A stretch of DNA of 64,000 nucleotides from assembly GCA_963540515.1 (NCBI GenBank), contig CAUTNA010000003.1, positions 8,532 to 72,531 on the forward strand, written 5' to 3'. The notes under the pieces are model-generated. The model was not told the DNA's origin and searched no databases. It saw nothing but the letters and a program-made list of their open reading frames with translations. Position 1 is the stretch's first letter, and each line of letters opens with the position of its first letter. The DNA is from JAFGMC01 sp963540515. Its GTDB lineage: Bacteria; Pseudomonadota; Alphaproteobacteria; Rs-D84. The position numbers and the translations under genes are program-made. Of the stretch, positions 44,698 through 52,852 are shown in pieces.

Positions 44698-45345
44698 ATG
44701 ATGAATATAACAAAAAGAATATTAGTATCGATTTTCTTATTTTCAGCAGTTGTTGGTATATTTTTCTTAGAAAAATCTGGTATTCATATTACAAAGTTTA
44801 TAACTTTTGGTATATCTCTTGGTATGATTTTGGAGTTTATTTATTCACTTACTAGACTTGATAAAAAAGTTTTTAACAATTCTAATATAGTTTTATGCTT
44901 TGTCTTTATTTTGTTGCTTATAATTTTATCAATGTGTGCATATAAAATAGGGACAAGACCTTGGATTGTTTTAATGATGTTAATTATAATAAGTTCTGCA
45001 GATATGGCTGGATATATTTTTGGAAGTCTTTTTAAAGGTTCAAAAATGTGGGAAAGTTTGTCTCCAAATAAAACTTGGTCAGGACAAATTTTTGGTATTA
45101 TTTTTGGAACTATTTCTATAGTGTTATTTGGTTTTATAGTATCAAAGACTTTTATGCCTCAGATGCTTTGGATTGGAATAGGGGTATCTTTACTTTCTCA
45201 ATATGGTGATTTAACTGCCAGTTTTATTAAAAGAAAATTGGGAATAAAAGATTTTGGTAATATTTTGCCAGGACATGGTGGACTTTTGGATAGGTTTGAT
45301 GGTTGGATATATGTTCTTCCTATAATCTATTTTGTAATGTTATAA
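44698..45345 (+). CDS. cdsA: Phosphatidate cytidylyltransferase
   Basis: Makes CDP-diacylglycerol for phospholipid synthesis in the inner membrane. The ~215-residue polytopic protein has about six helices and the C-terminal CdsA signature (SPNKTWSGQIFG; GDLTASFIKRKLGIKDFG; PGHGGLLDRFDG). It is shorter at the N-terminus than E. coli CdsA (285 aa), as in several alphaproteobacteria. Two adjacent ATGs (44698, 44701) are possible starts; the frame extends upstream into uppS but without a ribosome-binding site. Confidence 0.93.
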   Translation: MMNITKRILVSIFLFSAVVGIFFLEKSGIHITKFITFGISLGMILEFIYSLTRLDKKVFNNSNIVLCFVFILLLIILSMCAYKIGTRPWIVLMMLIIISSADMAGYIFGSLFKGSKMWESLSPNKTWSGQIFGIIFGTISIVLFGFIVSKTFMPQMLWIGIGVSLLSQYGDLTASFIKRKLGIKDFGNILPGHGGLLDRFDGWIYVLPIIYFVML

Positions 45346-45356
45346 AGGGTTTTATT

Positions 45357-46418
45357 ATGAGTATTATTTATATGGTTTTAGCGCTTTTAATTGTTATGGG
45401 CGTTGTTGTATTTATTCATGAACTTGGTCATTTTTTAGCAGCCAGACTTTCAAAGGTTAAAGTTAATACTTTTTCTATTGGTTTTGGTCCTGCTCTCTTA
45501 AAATGGCATGATAAGAAAGGCACTTGTTGGCAAATCTCTCTTCTTCCTTTTGGTGGTTATGTTTCTGTTTATGGTCAAGAAGATATGTTTAATAGAAAAA
45601 AGTATCAAGAGCTTTCAAATGAAGAAAAAAAAGGTCATTATTTATCTGCTCCTGCTTGGAAACAGTTTATAATAGTCTTGGCTGGTGTTTTTATGAATTT
45701 TGTTTTAGCTTGGTTTATATATTCATCACTATTTGCATTTAAGCCAAAACAAATACAACTTCCTGTTGTTGGACAAGTTATTCAAGAAAGTTCAGCTTTT
45801 AAAGCAGGTATAAAACCAGGAGATACTATTCTTACAATTGATAATAAAAAAATAACTCATTGGGGAGATATAATAATTGCAAAAGAACTTGCCTCAAATA
45901 GGGATGCTAAAATAGCATTGGTTCGTAATTCAGAACTTGTTCAAGTAAGTGTTTCTCCCGCAGAAAAATGGGGATTGATTGCAGACGGTAGTAAAGTTGA
46001 ATTTCATAAAAAAGGTTTTTTGGGTGCGTTATATTCAGGTGCAAGAGAAACTTACAGACAATCAAAAACACTAATTACAGTATTAAAGCAAATAATTACA
46101 GGAGAAAGATCAACTAAACAACTTGGATCTTTTATTAGTATAGCTCAAGTTTCAGCAAAGGCTATGGAAACTGGTTTGGTTGCACTTCTTTCAATAATTG
46201 CTCTTATATCTGTAAACTTAGCGGTTGTAAATTTACTTCCAATACCTGCGGTTGATGGAGGGTATTTGATGGTTTTGTTAATTGAAGCTATCATTCGCAG
46301 AAAGTTAGGTGGTAGAGGAATGGAATTTACTATTCTTATTGGTTGGTTTTTTATAATATCTCTTATGTGTCTTACTATGTGGAATGATATAAGTCGTATA
46401 TTTGGAATATCTTTATAA
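45357..46418 (+). CDS. rseP: Site-2 intramembrane zinc protease RseP
   Basis: The 353-residue membrane protease has HELGH at 21-25 in the first helix, one PDZ domain at about 115-195 (QESSAFKAGIKPGDTIL) and the C-terminal NLLPIPAVDGG with the third metal ligand. E. coli RseP has two PDZ domains; only one is obvious here. It trims anti-sigma factors or leftover signal peptides. ATG 45357 follows AAAGGG. It overlaps no gene and bamA starts 4 bases later. Confidence 0.94.
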   Translation: MSIIYMVLALLIVMGVVVFIHELGHFLAARLSKVKVNTFSIGFGPALLKWHDKKGTCWQISLLPFGGYVSVYGQEDMFNRKKYQELSNEEKKGHYLSAPAWKQFIIVLAGVFMNFVLAWFIYSSLFAFKPKQIQLPVVGQVIQESSAFKAGIKPGDTILTIDNKKITHWGDIIIAKELASNRDAKIALVRNSELVQVSVSPAEKWGLIADGSKVEFHKKGFLGALYSGARETYRQSKTLITVLKQIITGERSTKQLGSFISIAQVSAKAMETGLVALLSIIALISVNLAVVNLLPIPAVDGGYLMVLLIEAIIRRKLGGRGMEFTILIGWFFIISLMCLTMWNDISRIFGISL

Positions 46419-46422
46419 GTTT

Positions 46423-48672
46423 ATGAAAAAAATACTATTATTAGTTTTTTTATTAACATCAAATAGTAGTTTTGCTGCTGTTATAAATTCTATCAAAGTA
46501 TACGGCAATTTGCGTATGGATAAAGAATCTATAGCAATACTTGCTGATGTAAAAAACGGTGATAATATAAATTCATATGAGTTAAATAATATAGTAAAAA
46601 AACTTCAAGAATCAGGATATTTCTTAAATGTTTCTGCAGATATTAATGGAAATACTTTAAATATATCTGTATCCGAGGCACCAATTGTAAGTAAAGTTAC
46701 AATTGAAGGAAATGATGAAATATCAAGAGATGATTTAAAAAAAGAAATTCAGTTAAAAGATTTATCAGTTTATAGTGAATCTGTTATTGGTATGGATATT
46801 AAAAGGATGCTTACTTTATACCAAAGGAAAGGATTTTTTGGAACAAAAATTGAACCACAAAAAATAACTTTAGATGATAATAGAGTAAATATTGTTTATT
46901 CAATAAAAGAAGGACACCCAACATATATTGAATATATAAATTTTGAAGGAAATAAAAAATTCTCTTCATCTAGTTTAAGAGGTGCAATACTATCCAGACA
47001 ACATAGATGGTGGAGAATATTTTCTTCTTTTGATGTTTTTGATGAAGATAGAATAAAATATGATCAAAGTTTACTTGGACAATTTTATCTAAGACATGGT
47101 TATGCTGATTTTACTATTAAAGAAGCAAAGGGAGAATTTACAGAAAACAGAGAATATTATTCTGTAAAATTTACAGTTGATGAAGGTAATAAATATTATT
47201 TTGGAAAAATATCAATTAAAAATCCTTTTGATGATGTAAAAGATGAAGATATTTTAAAAGTTATAAAAACAAAAGAAGGAAATACTTATAATACAGATAA
47301 AATTGAAACAACTATATCTAATATTCGCCTTATTATATCTGATAATGGATATTCTTTTATTAATGTTGAACCAAAAATAAAGAAAAATTCAGAAAATAGA
47401 ACAATTGATATTGAATATGATATTGAAAAAACAAAAAGAATGTATTTATCAAGTATTGATATAAAAGGTAATGTAAGAACTTTTGACAGCGTTATAAAAC
47501 ATATGTTACCTATGAGAGAATCTGATCCATTTTCACTTCAGACTATTGAAAATGGACGCCAAAGACTTATGCGTAGTAGATTCTTTAAAGATGTCCAGAT
47601 GGTACCTCTTCGTATAGAAAATGAAGATTTAATTAATTTAGAGTTGAGAGTTTCTGAACAACCAACAGGAGAATTGAGCGGTGGAGTTGGTTGGTCTAAT
47701 ATTAACGGTTTTATGATAGATGCAGGAATTACTGAAAATAACTTTATGGGACGTGGTCAAATAGTTCAACTTAAAGCCTCTATTGCAGAGTATCAGAAAA
47801 ATGTAGGTTTTAGTTTTACAGAGCCATATTTGTTTGACAGAGACTTATCTGGTGGATTTGATGTTTCATATACTCGTTATGATTATGGAACTTTTAAAGG
47901 GCTTTCTTATGATAAAGATGCTTTAAATATTTCTGGTAGACTTGGATGGCTTCTTACAGATAATTGGAGTCAAACACTTAGATTAAGTGCAACTTTTGAC
48001 AAAAATTTTGATCGTGATTCATATGGAAAAAATGAGAGTTTGTATACTTTGAGTACTAATTTTAGATATTATAATTTAGATACTAACTTTGCACAAAATA
48101 CTCATACTGGTATTACCAGTAATATTTTCTTTAGTTATACTGGATTTGGTGGAACTCAGAATTTCCTAAAATTTGGTAGTGATATAACAGGACTTGTTAA
48201 TTTTTTTGATGATAGATGGCAATTAAAATCAAGTCTAGATTTTGGATATATGCAAGAAATTGGAAGATATATACCAAGAGTTTATAGATTCTTTTTAGGT
48301 GGAGAGACCTTGCGCGGTTTTGATGTTGCGGGAGTAGGTAGTAGAAATCCTTATTATAATGTAAATCTTGGAGGATTATGGAAGTTAAATGGGACAACAC
48401 AACTTAATTTTCCAATATTTATACCTGATGAATATCAAGTAAAGGGATTTATTTTTACAGATTATGGAATTTTAGGCAGACCACCTAAGAAAGATTATAA
48501 ATTTGGATCATCTCCTAATTTTATAGATCAAGATTTAAGAACATCTGTTGGTTTTGGAATATTTTGGAATACACCTATGGGACCTATGAATTTCTCTTGG
48601 GGTTGGCCAATTCGTATAAATCCATACGATATTGAAAGAAAGTTTTTATTGTCATTTGCTACACAGTTTTAA
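46423..48672 (+). CDS. bamA: Outer-membrane protein assembly factor BamA
   Basis: Central barrel of the BAM complex that folds outer-membrane proteins. A ~749-residue precursor has a Sec signal peptide (ending SSFA), five POTRA domains to about residue 400 and the 16-strand barrel, with the lid-locking motif RGF in TLRGFDVAGVGSR and a terminal aromatic (LLSFATQF). It is slightly shorter than E. coli BamA. skp, lpxD and fabZ, the usual followers, are absent; the VirB8-like cluster follows instead. Confidence 0.96.
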   Translation: MKKILLLVFLLTSNSSFAAVINSIKVYGNLRMDKESIAILADVKNGDNINSYELNNIVKKLQESGYFLNVSADINGNTLNISVSEAPIVSKVTIEGNDEISRDDLKKEIQLKDLSVYSESVIGMDIKRMLTLYQRKGFFGTKIEPQKITLDDNRVNIVYSIKEGHPTYIEYINFEGNKKFSSSSLRGAILSRQHRWWRIFSSFDVFDEDRIKYDQSLLGQFYLRHGYADFTIKEAKGEFTENREYYSVKFTVDEGNKYYFGKISIKNPFDDVKDEDILKVIKTKEGNTYNTDKIETTISNIRLIISDNGYSFINVEPKIKKNSENRTIDIEYDIEKTKRMYLSSIDIKGNVRTFDSVIKHMLPMRESDPFSLQTIENGRQRLMRSRFFKDVQMVPLRIENEDLINLELRVSEQPTGELSGGVGWSNINGFMIDAGITENNFMGRGQIVQLKASIAEYQKNVGFSFTEPYLFDRDLSGGFDVSYTRYDYGTFKGLSYDKDALNISGRLGWLLTDNWSQTLRLSATFDKNFDRDSYGKNESLYTLSTNFRYYNLDTNFAQNTHTGITSNIFFSYTGFGGTQNFLKFGSDITGLVNFFDDRWQLKSSLDFGYMQEIGRYIPRVYRFFLGGETLRGFDVAGVGSRNPYYNVNLGGLWKLNGTTQLNFPIFIPDEYQVKGFIFTDYGILGRPPKKDYKFGSSPNFIDQDLRTSVGFGIFWNTPMGPMNFSWGWPIRINPYDIERKFLLSFATQF

Positions 48673-48790
48673 AATATTTAGTTTATTGATTAAAAATTTA
48701 ATTAGTTCAATTATAAAATTTTAATTTTATAATTGATAAGTAGTATACTAATGTTTTATTATCATTCTTATAAGAATATAAAGGGCAGAG

Positions 48791-48937
48791 ATGAAAAAAA
48801 TATTATTTATATTTTCTGTTATTTTAACTCTTGCAGGTTGTGGTCAAGTTTATGATAAAGAACCTGTTGGTGTTGGTTATGATAATGATGAATTGAAATT
48901 AAGTCCATGTGCATGTATTAAGGTTTATAAGGCTTAG
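48791..48937 (+). CDS. Small lipoprotein ahead of the VirB8-like genes
   Basis: A 48-residue product with a lipoprotein signal peptide and lipobox LAGC (Cys17). A short acidic mature part ends in two nearby cysteines (SPCACIKV). AGGGCAGAG is the ribosome-binding site. The next gene begins 5 bases after the stop, so it is the first gene of that operon. Small lipoproteins of this kind accompany type IV secretion genes (VirB7-like), but the sequence is too short for family assignment. Confidence 0.7.
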   Translation: MKKILFIFSVILTLAGCGQVYDKEPVGVGYDNDELKLSPCACIKVYKA

Positions 48938-48942
48938 ATATT

Positions 48943-49617
48943 GTGGAATACCCAGATAATTTTGATACTATAGCTTTCCCATTTGGAAAAGATCTTGCTT
49001 TGATGAGAACAATAGCTATTTGGGTTTCTATGCTTTTTATTATAATAGCTTTTTTATCTTTTTTAATAGTATGGATATCAAAATCAGATAAATTAAAAGC
49101 GTATGTATTGTCAACAGACAGAGATACACAAAGAATAGTACTTGTTTCAAATAAAAAAGAAATACAAGATAATTTACCAGAAAGAGTGCTTCAAGAATCG
49201 TTAATTGTAGGATTTTTAAATAATTGGTTTAATGTTTCTTCTAAAGATTCAGAAAATACACTTTGGAAAAAGTGTAATAGAGAAGAATGTACTTCTGAAG
49301 ATCTATCTAATACTTGTGCAATTTATTGTAATAGTTCTGAGGAATTATATTCAAAATTCCTTTATAATACTGTACCTATATATAATCATATTCTTGAAAA
49401 TGGTGATAAATGGAATCTTATTAAAGATAGTCTTGAGATTAAACTATTAGGTAACATAACAAATTTTTATGGTTTTTGGAGTGTTAAAGGAATTGTTAAA
49501 ACAACATCTAGAAAAATAAATTTTGTTGGTTTTATAACAGTTTTAAAAAATGTTAATTTATATCCTAAAAATTTAGGGTTTTATATACAAAGTTTTAGTT
49601 CGTATGGGTTAAATTAG
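48943..49617 (+). CDS. VirB8-like single-pass membrane protein (1)
   Basis: The 224-residue protein, from a GTG start, has a ~20-residue cytoplasmic tail, a transmembrane helix at about 23-46 and a periplasmic domain. The order of the domain (FLNNWFNVSSKD, a Cys-rich loop, YSKFLYNTVPIYN, then strands to the C-terminus) recalls the NTF2-like fold of VirB8/TrbF. Four cysteines sit in one loop (CNREECTSEDLSNTCAIYC). Homology is inferred from architecture only. It overlaps the next gene by one base. Confidence 0.5.
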   Translation: MEYPDNFDTIAFPFGKDLALMRTIAIWVSMLFIIIAFLSFLIVWISKSDKLKAYVLSTDRDTQRIVLVSNKKEIQDNLPERVLQESLIVGFLNNWFNVSSKDSENTLWKKCNREECTSEDLSNTCAIYCNSSEELYSKFLYNTVPIYNHILENGDKWNLIKDSLEIKLLGNITNFYGFWSVKGIVKTTSRKINFVGFITVLKNVNLYPKNLGFYIQSFSSYGLN

Positions 49618-50258
49618 TGAATAAATTAAAAGTTTTTTTTATAAGTTTATTGTTAATTATAATGACTTTGATAATTGTATTCTTAAGTACTGTTTTATAC
49701 TCTGCATCATCTAAAAGAAGAATAGAACCTTTTATTTTTCAACCTTCATTTTTATCTGTTAATAGAATTGAAACTCCTATAAATATTAATTCTATACCAG
49801 AAGATGTTTTATTAAATAAATTAATTTATAATTTTATTATAGAGTATTTTTATGTTATTCCATCTAAAGAAAATATTGAAGAAAGAATTCTTAAGAGTTC
49901 TGTTATATCATCAATGACATCAAAACAAGTTTTTAATAATTGGGTTAATACAGAAGCAAAACTAATAGAAGAAATGATAAAAAATAACAAATATAGAACA
50001 GTATCTATTACAGATAAAATTGAGAAAAGAGGAGAGTTTTTTGAAGTTTATTTCGAACTAAAAACTTGGGAAGAATCTAATAATTTATTGTATAAACCAA
50101 AAATAGAAAAAGGACATTTTCTAATTAAACTAGTTTTTGAAAAAGGACTAAGAGAACTTAGAGGTGGTAAAAAATTTGATGTAAATGAATATTTAGATTC
50201 TGGTGGTAATCCTGCATCTGTATTTAAATTTCAAGTAAAAGAATTACATAGGTATTAG
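49617..50258 (+). CDS. VirB8-like single-pass membrane protein (2)
   Basis: A 213-residue protein starting at GTG, which overlaps the preceding TAG by one base. A transmembrane helix at about 7-29 is followed by a periplasmic mixed alpha/beta domain (LLNKLIYNFIIEYFYVIPSK, FEVYFELKTWEE). Its topology and size match the neighbour, so the two may form a heteromeric pair. I cannot name the family. It is followed after 4 bases by a periplasmic protein. Confidence 0.5.
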   Translation: MNKLKVFFISLLLIIMTLIIVFLSTVLYSASSKRRIEPFIFQPSFLSVNRIETPININSIPEDVLLNKLIYNFIIEYFYVIPSKENIEERILKSSVISSMTSKQVFNNWVNTEAKLIEEMIKNNKYRTVSITDKIEKRGEFFEVYFELKTWEESNNLLYKPKIEKGHFLIKLVFEKGLRELRGGKKFDVNEYLDSGGNPASVFKFQVKELHRY

Positions 50259-50262
50259 AAGT

Positions 50263-51009
50263 ATGAAGTTTTTTATATTAATATTTTTATTTTTTATAAA
50301 TATTTCTTATGCAGAGGACAGTTTTATACAAGAAAGTAGTGATCCTGATTTAAACCCTGAATCTGTCAGTTTAAATGATGGAGCAAGTGTTGCAAATGTG
50401 TCAAAGTTTGATATTGCAGGAGTCAGTCTTGGAATGTCATTTGAAAACGTTCAAAGATTATTTTTTAAGATAAAATCAGTATATGTTCCAAGAAAGAAGA
50501 ATAGTATTGTTTATACAATGCATAAAGATTGGAAATACAATCTTGATTATGAATGTAGAAGACAAAAAATTGTTATTCCAAGTGAACTTGAAAAATGTAT
50601 AAATACTTTGGGAAGAAAAAGAGGACTTCTCTATGCTTCGGAATTACATCTTGAACGTTTAAATACAGGTGAAACTATAGAAGTATATTTTACAAGTAAT
50701 GCAACAGATAATGTTGTTTGGCGAGTTGTTTATAAAAATGATGTAAATGAATTAGAAGGAGATGGAGAAAAATTTGCAAATCAAAGAGAAAAAAAAATAC
50801 TTTCTTTTTGGCAATCAGTTATAGATAAATATGGTGTTCCAAATTCTGGAAATGATAAGTGGATAAGTACGACAAATGCTTTTGATCCAATGATGAAAGC
50901 ATATTATGGAAGTTTGGATTTAATTGATAATGGAAGAAATTCTTCAGATTCATCAAAAAATATAGAGACAGCAAGAAAAAATTTTAATTCAAAACCATAT
51001 GCTTTTTAA
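50263..51009 (+). CDS. Periplasmic protein of unknown function
   Basis: The 248-residue product has a Sec signal peptide (cleavage near ISYA). A short acidic Ser-rich linker follows, then a domain beginning FDIAGVSLGMSFENVQRLFF, a pattern seen in small periplasmic proteins that start a repeat of strand-helix units. Two cysteines are close together. It lies in the operon with the VirB8-like genes and overlaps yraN by 11 bp. Confidence 0.6.
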   Translation: MKFFILIFLFFINISYAEDSFIQESSDPDLNPESVSLNDGASVANVSKFDIAGVSLGMSFENVQRLFFKIKSVYVPRKKNSIVYTMHKDWKYNLDYECRRQKIVIPSELEKCINTLGRKRGLLYASELHLERLNTGETIEVYFTSNATDNVVWRVVYKNDVNELEGDGEKFANQREKKILSFWQSVIDKYGVPNSGNDKWISTTNAFDPMMKAYYGSLDLIDNGRNSSDSSKNIETARKNFNSKPYAF

Positions 51010-51346
51010 ATCAAGTTATATATCAGGAATATTTGCAGAAACTATAGTAAGTTTATATTTGAGGTTGCATTTCTATAAAATATTAAAAAGAAGATATAAA
51101 ACAGGTAATTATACGGGCAGGGCAGAGATAGATATAATTGCAAAAAGAAAAAATTTAATAATATTTGTTGAAGTTAAATACAGAAAAAATTTAGATTGTG
51201 CATTGAATGCAATTACAGAAAATCAAAAGAGAAGATTAATAAGAGCTGCAGAGACTTTTTTATTACAACATTATCCAAATTCTGATGCGAGATTTGATTT
51301 AATAGCAGTTTGTCCACCAAAAATATTTTGGATAAAAAATATTTAA
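50999..51346 (+). CDS. YraN family (UPF0102) endonuclease-like protein
   Basis: The 115-residue protein has the UPF0102 pattern: a helix, then YTGRAEIDIIAKRKNLIIFVEVKYRK with the PD-(D/E)XK-like E-ID...EVK arrangement, then RRLIRAAETFLLQ and ARFDLIAV. The family resembles Holliday-junction-resolvase-type nucleases; its role is not established. It overlaps the preceding gene and is last in the operon. Confidence 0.88.
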   Translation: MLFKSSYISGIFAETIVSLYLRLHFYKILKRRYKTGNYTGRAEIDIIAKRKNLIIFVEVKYRKNLDCALNAITENQKRRLIRAAETFLLQHYPNSDARFDLIAVCPPKIFWIKNI

Positions 51347-51505
51347 GTTTATTTAATATCTTTACTATATTAATTCTAATTTAGAGAAAATGTTATTAAT
51401 TTTTAATTAGTAAATTTTTTATTATTTAAAATTAAATAAAAAAATTCTTGTAAAAATTCTATTTTTTTACTAGTCTTTGAAGTGTTCAATATAAAAGGAG
51501 AAAAA

Positions 51506-52327
51506 ATGATTTGGACAATACTTGTTTTGGTATTGGGAATCGCTTTGTATATGTTCAGCGGATCATTCGTTAAACAATCTGGCAAAACTCAAGAACCAAA
51601 ATCAAAATTGGTAAAAAATGCAGTTAAAATATTATCTGTTATATTAGTTGCAGGTAGTGTTTGTCGTTTATCTGTTCCATATTATTTAGTATCTGTAAAT
51701 CCTATGATTTTACAGGATATGGCAACAAATATGCGTGAACAACAAAATGAAGAAAACAGTAAAATGGTTCGCAAATATGTTCGTTCTAATATGAAGGAAA
51801 TGATGCAAGATGCTCCTGTTTTCGGAAATCTTGAAGGAAAGAAAACAATATTCTTGTTCTCTGATTATTCTTGTCCATATTGCCGTCGTGTACATGCAGA
51901 ACTCAAACGTGTTATGAATGAAGATAAAGAAGTACGTGTTGTATTAAAGAACTTCTCTGTTCACGGACCTCTTTCTGATGCTCCTGCAAAGATTATCATA
52001 GCTGCAAAATTACAAGATAAAGAAAAAGCAGAAAAACTTGATAATATGTTAATGACAAGAGAATTTTATTCTCAAGCTGACTTAAAAGATCAATCAAAAA
52101 TTGGCGAAAAAGTTCAAAAGAATGTTTTGAAATTTGCTAAAGAGGTTGGTTTAGATGTTAAAAAATTGGAAGAAGATATGAATGGTGAAGCTGTAATGCG
52201 TGAACTTACAAATGTTCGTGAATTAGTAAGCCGTTTCCAAATATCTGGAACTCCATTTTTGATTATTGGTGATAAAGCATTCCCTGGTGCAATACCATAT
52301 GGTCAAATAGTTGATGCTTTAAAATAA
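51506..52327 (+). CDS. Membrane-anchored DsbA-family thiol-disulfide oxidoreductase
   Basis: The 273-residue protein from ATG 51506, with AAAGGAG just upstream, has two N-terminal hydrophobic segments (about 1-18 and 40-62). A thioredoxin-like DsbA domain follows, with SDYSCPYCRR (C123-P-Y-C126) and the cis-Pro loop SGTPFLIIG near the C-terminus. Its closest type is DsbA/BdbD-like (thioredoxin_4). It probably oxidises cysteines of exported proteins, which is notable next to a Cys-rich secretome. It has its own terminator. Confidence 0.9.
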   Translation: MIWTILVLVLGIALYMFSGSFVKQSGKTQEPKSKLVKNAVKILSVILVAGSVCRLSVPYYLVSVNPMILQDMATNMREQQNEENSKMVRKYVRSNMKEMMQDAPVFGNLEGKKTIFLFSDYSCPYCRRVHAELKRVMNEDKEVRVVLKNFSVHGPLSDAPAKIIIAAKLQDKEKAEKLDNMLMTREFYSQADLKDQSKIGEKVQKNVLKFAKEVGLDVKKLEEDMNGEAVMRELTNVRELVSRFQISGTPFLIIGDKAFPGAIPYGQIVDALK

Positions 52328-52328
52328 A

Positions 52329-52357
52329 AAAATCCAGCGAAAGCTGGGTTTTTTTAT
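52329..52357 (+). terminator. Terminator of the DsbA-family gene
   Basis: Stem AATCCAGC/GCTGGGTT closed by a GAAA tetraloop and followed by a T-run. Confidence 0.9.
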
Positions 52358-52852
52358 TCTTATCTTTATTTTATCTAACTTATCATTGATAATAATTTTT
52401 TTTATATTACTATAATGTCAATGTTAGTTTTTAAAGAACTGATATACTAATTTGTATAGATAATAAAGAATTTTATAAAAAGAAAAAATTAAGAAATAAA
52501 AAGTTAAAGTTTATGAAAGATAATATAAAAGAGTTAGCATTTTTTATAATTATTGCAACTGGTTTCTTAGCAAAGTTATTGTTTAATATTTTATTTGGTA
52601 ACTCTAAATCTAAGTAAAAATCAGAAAAATAAAAAAATATTAGTAATTTTTAATTATTTGTATGGTTTACTGTAGATAATTTAATTAAAATTTCCCGTTA
52701 TACTTCAAAAAATGAATATTTGTCGAATCTACATCAAATTTTTTGCATAAAATCTGAATCTTGTCCAAAATTTACAACAATTTCAATAATATTTTTTATA
52801 TGTCTATATTAGATATATTTTTATTTTATTAACTCTTTTATAGATTACAATA
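52358..52852. other. AT-rich intergenic region
   Basis: About 500 bases between two convergent genes. The only candidate gene is a 34-codon membrane-peptide frame at 52513-52617. A TATAAT at 52411-52416 has no matching -35. Otherwise I see nothing. Confidence 0.5.
52513..52617 (+). CDS. Possible small membrane peptide
   Basis: A 34-residue product (MKDNIKELAFFIII...) would form one hydrophobic helix with a basic C-terminus. Its start lacks a clear ribosome-binding site. Tentative. Confidence 0.25.
   Translation: MKDNIKELAFFIIIATGFLAKLLFNILFGNSKSK

Noticed and set aside
52411..52416. TATAAT as a promoter in the 52.4-kb gap
   Set aside because: No -35 element at proper spacing and no clear gene downstream.
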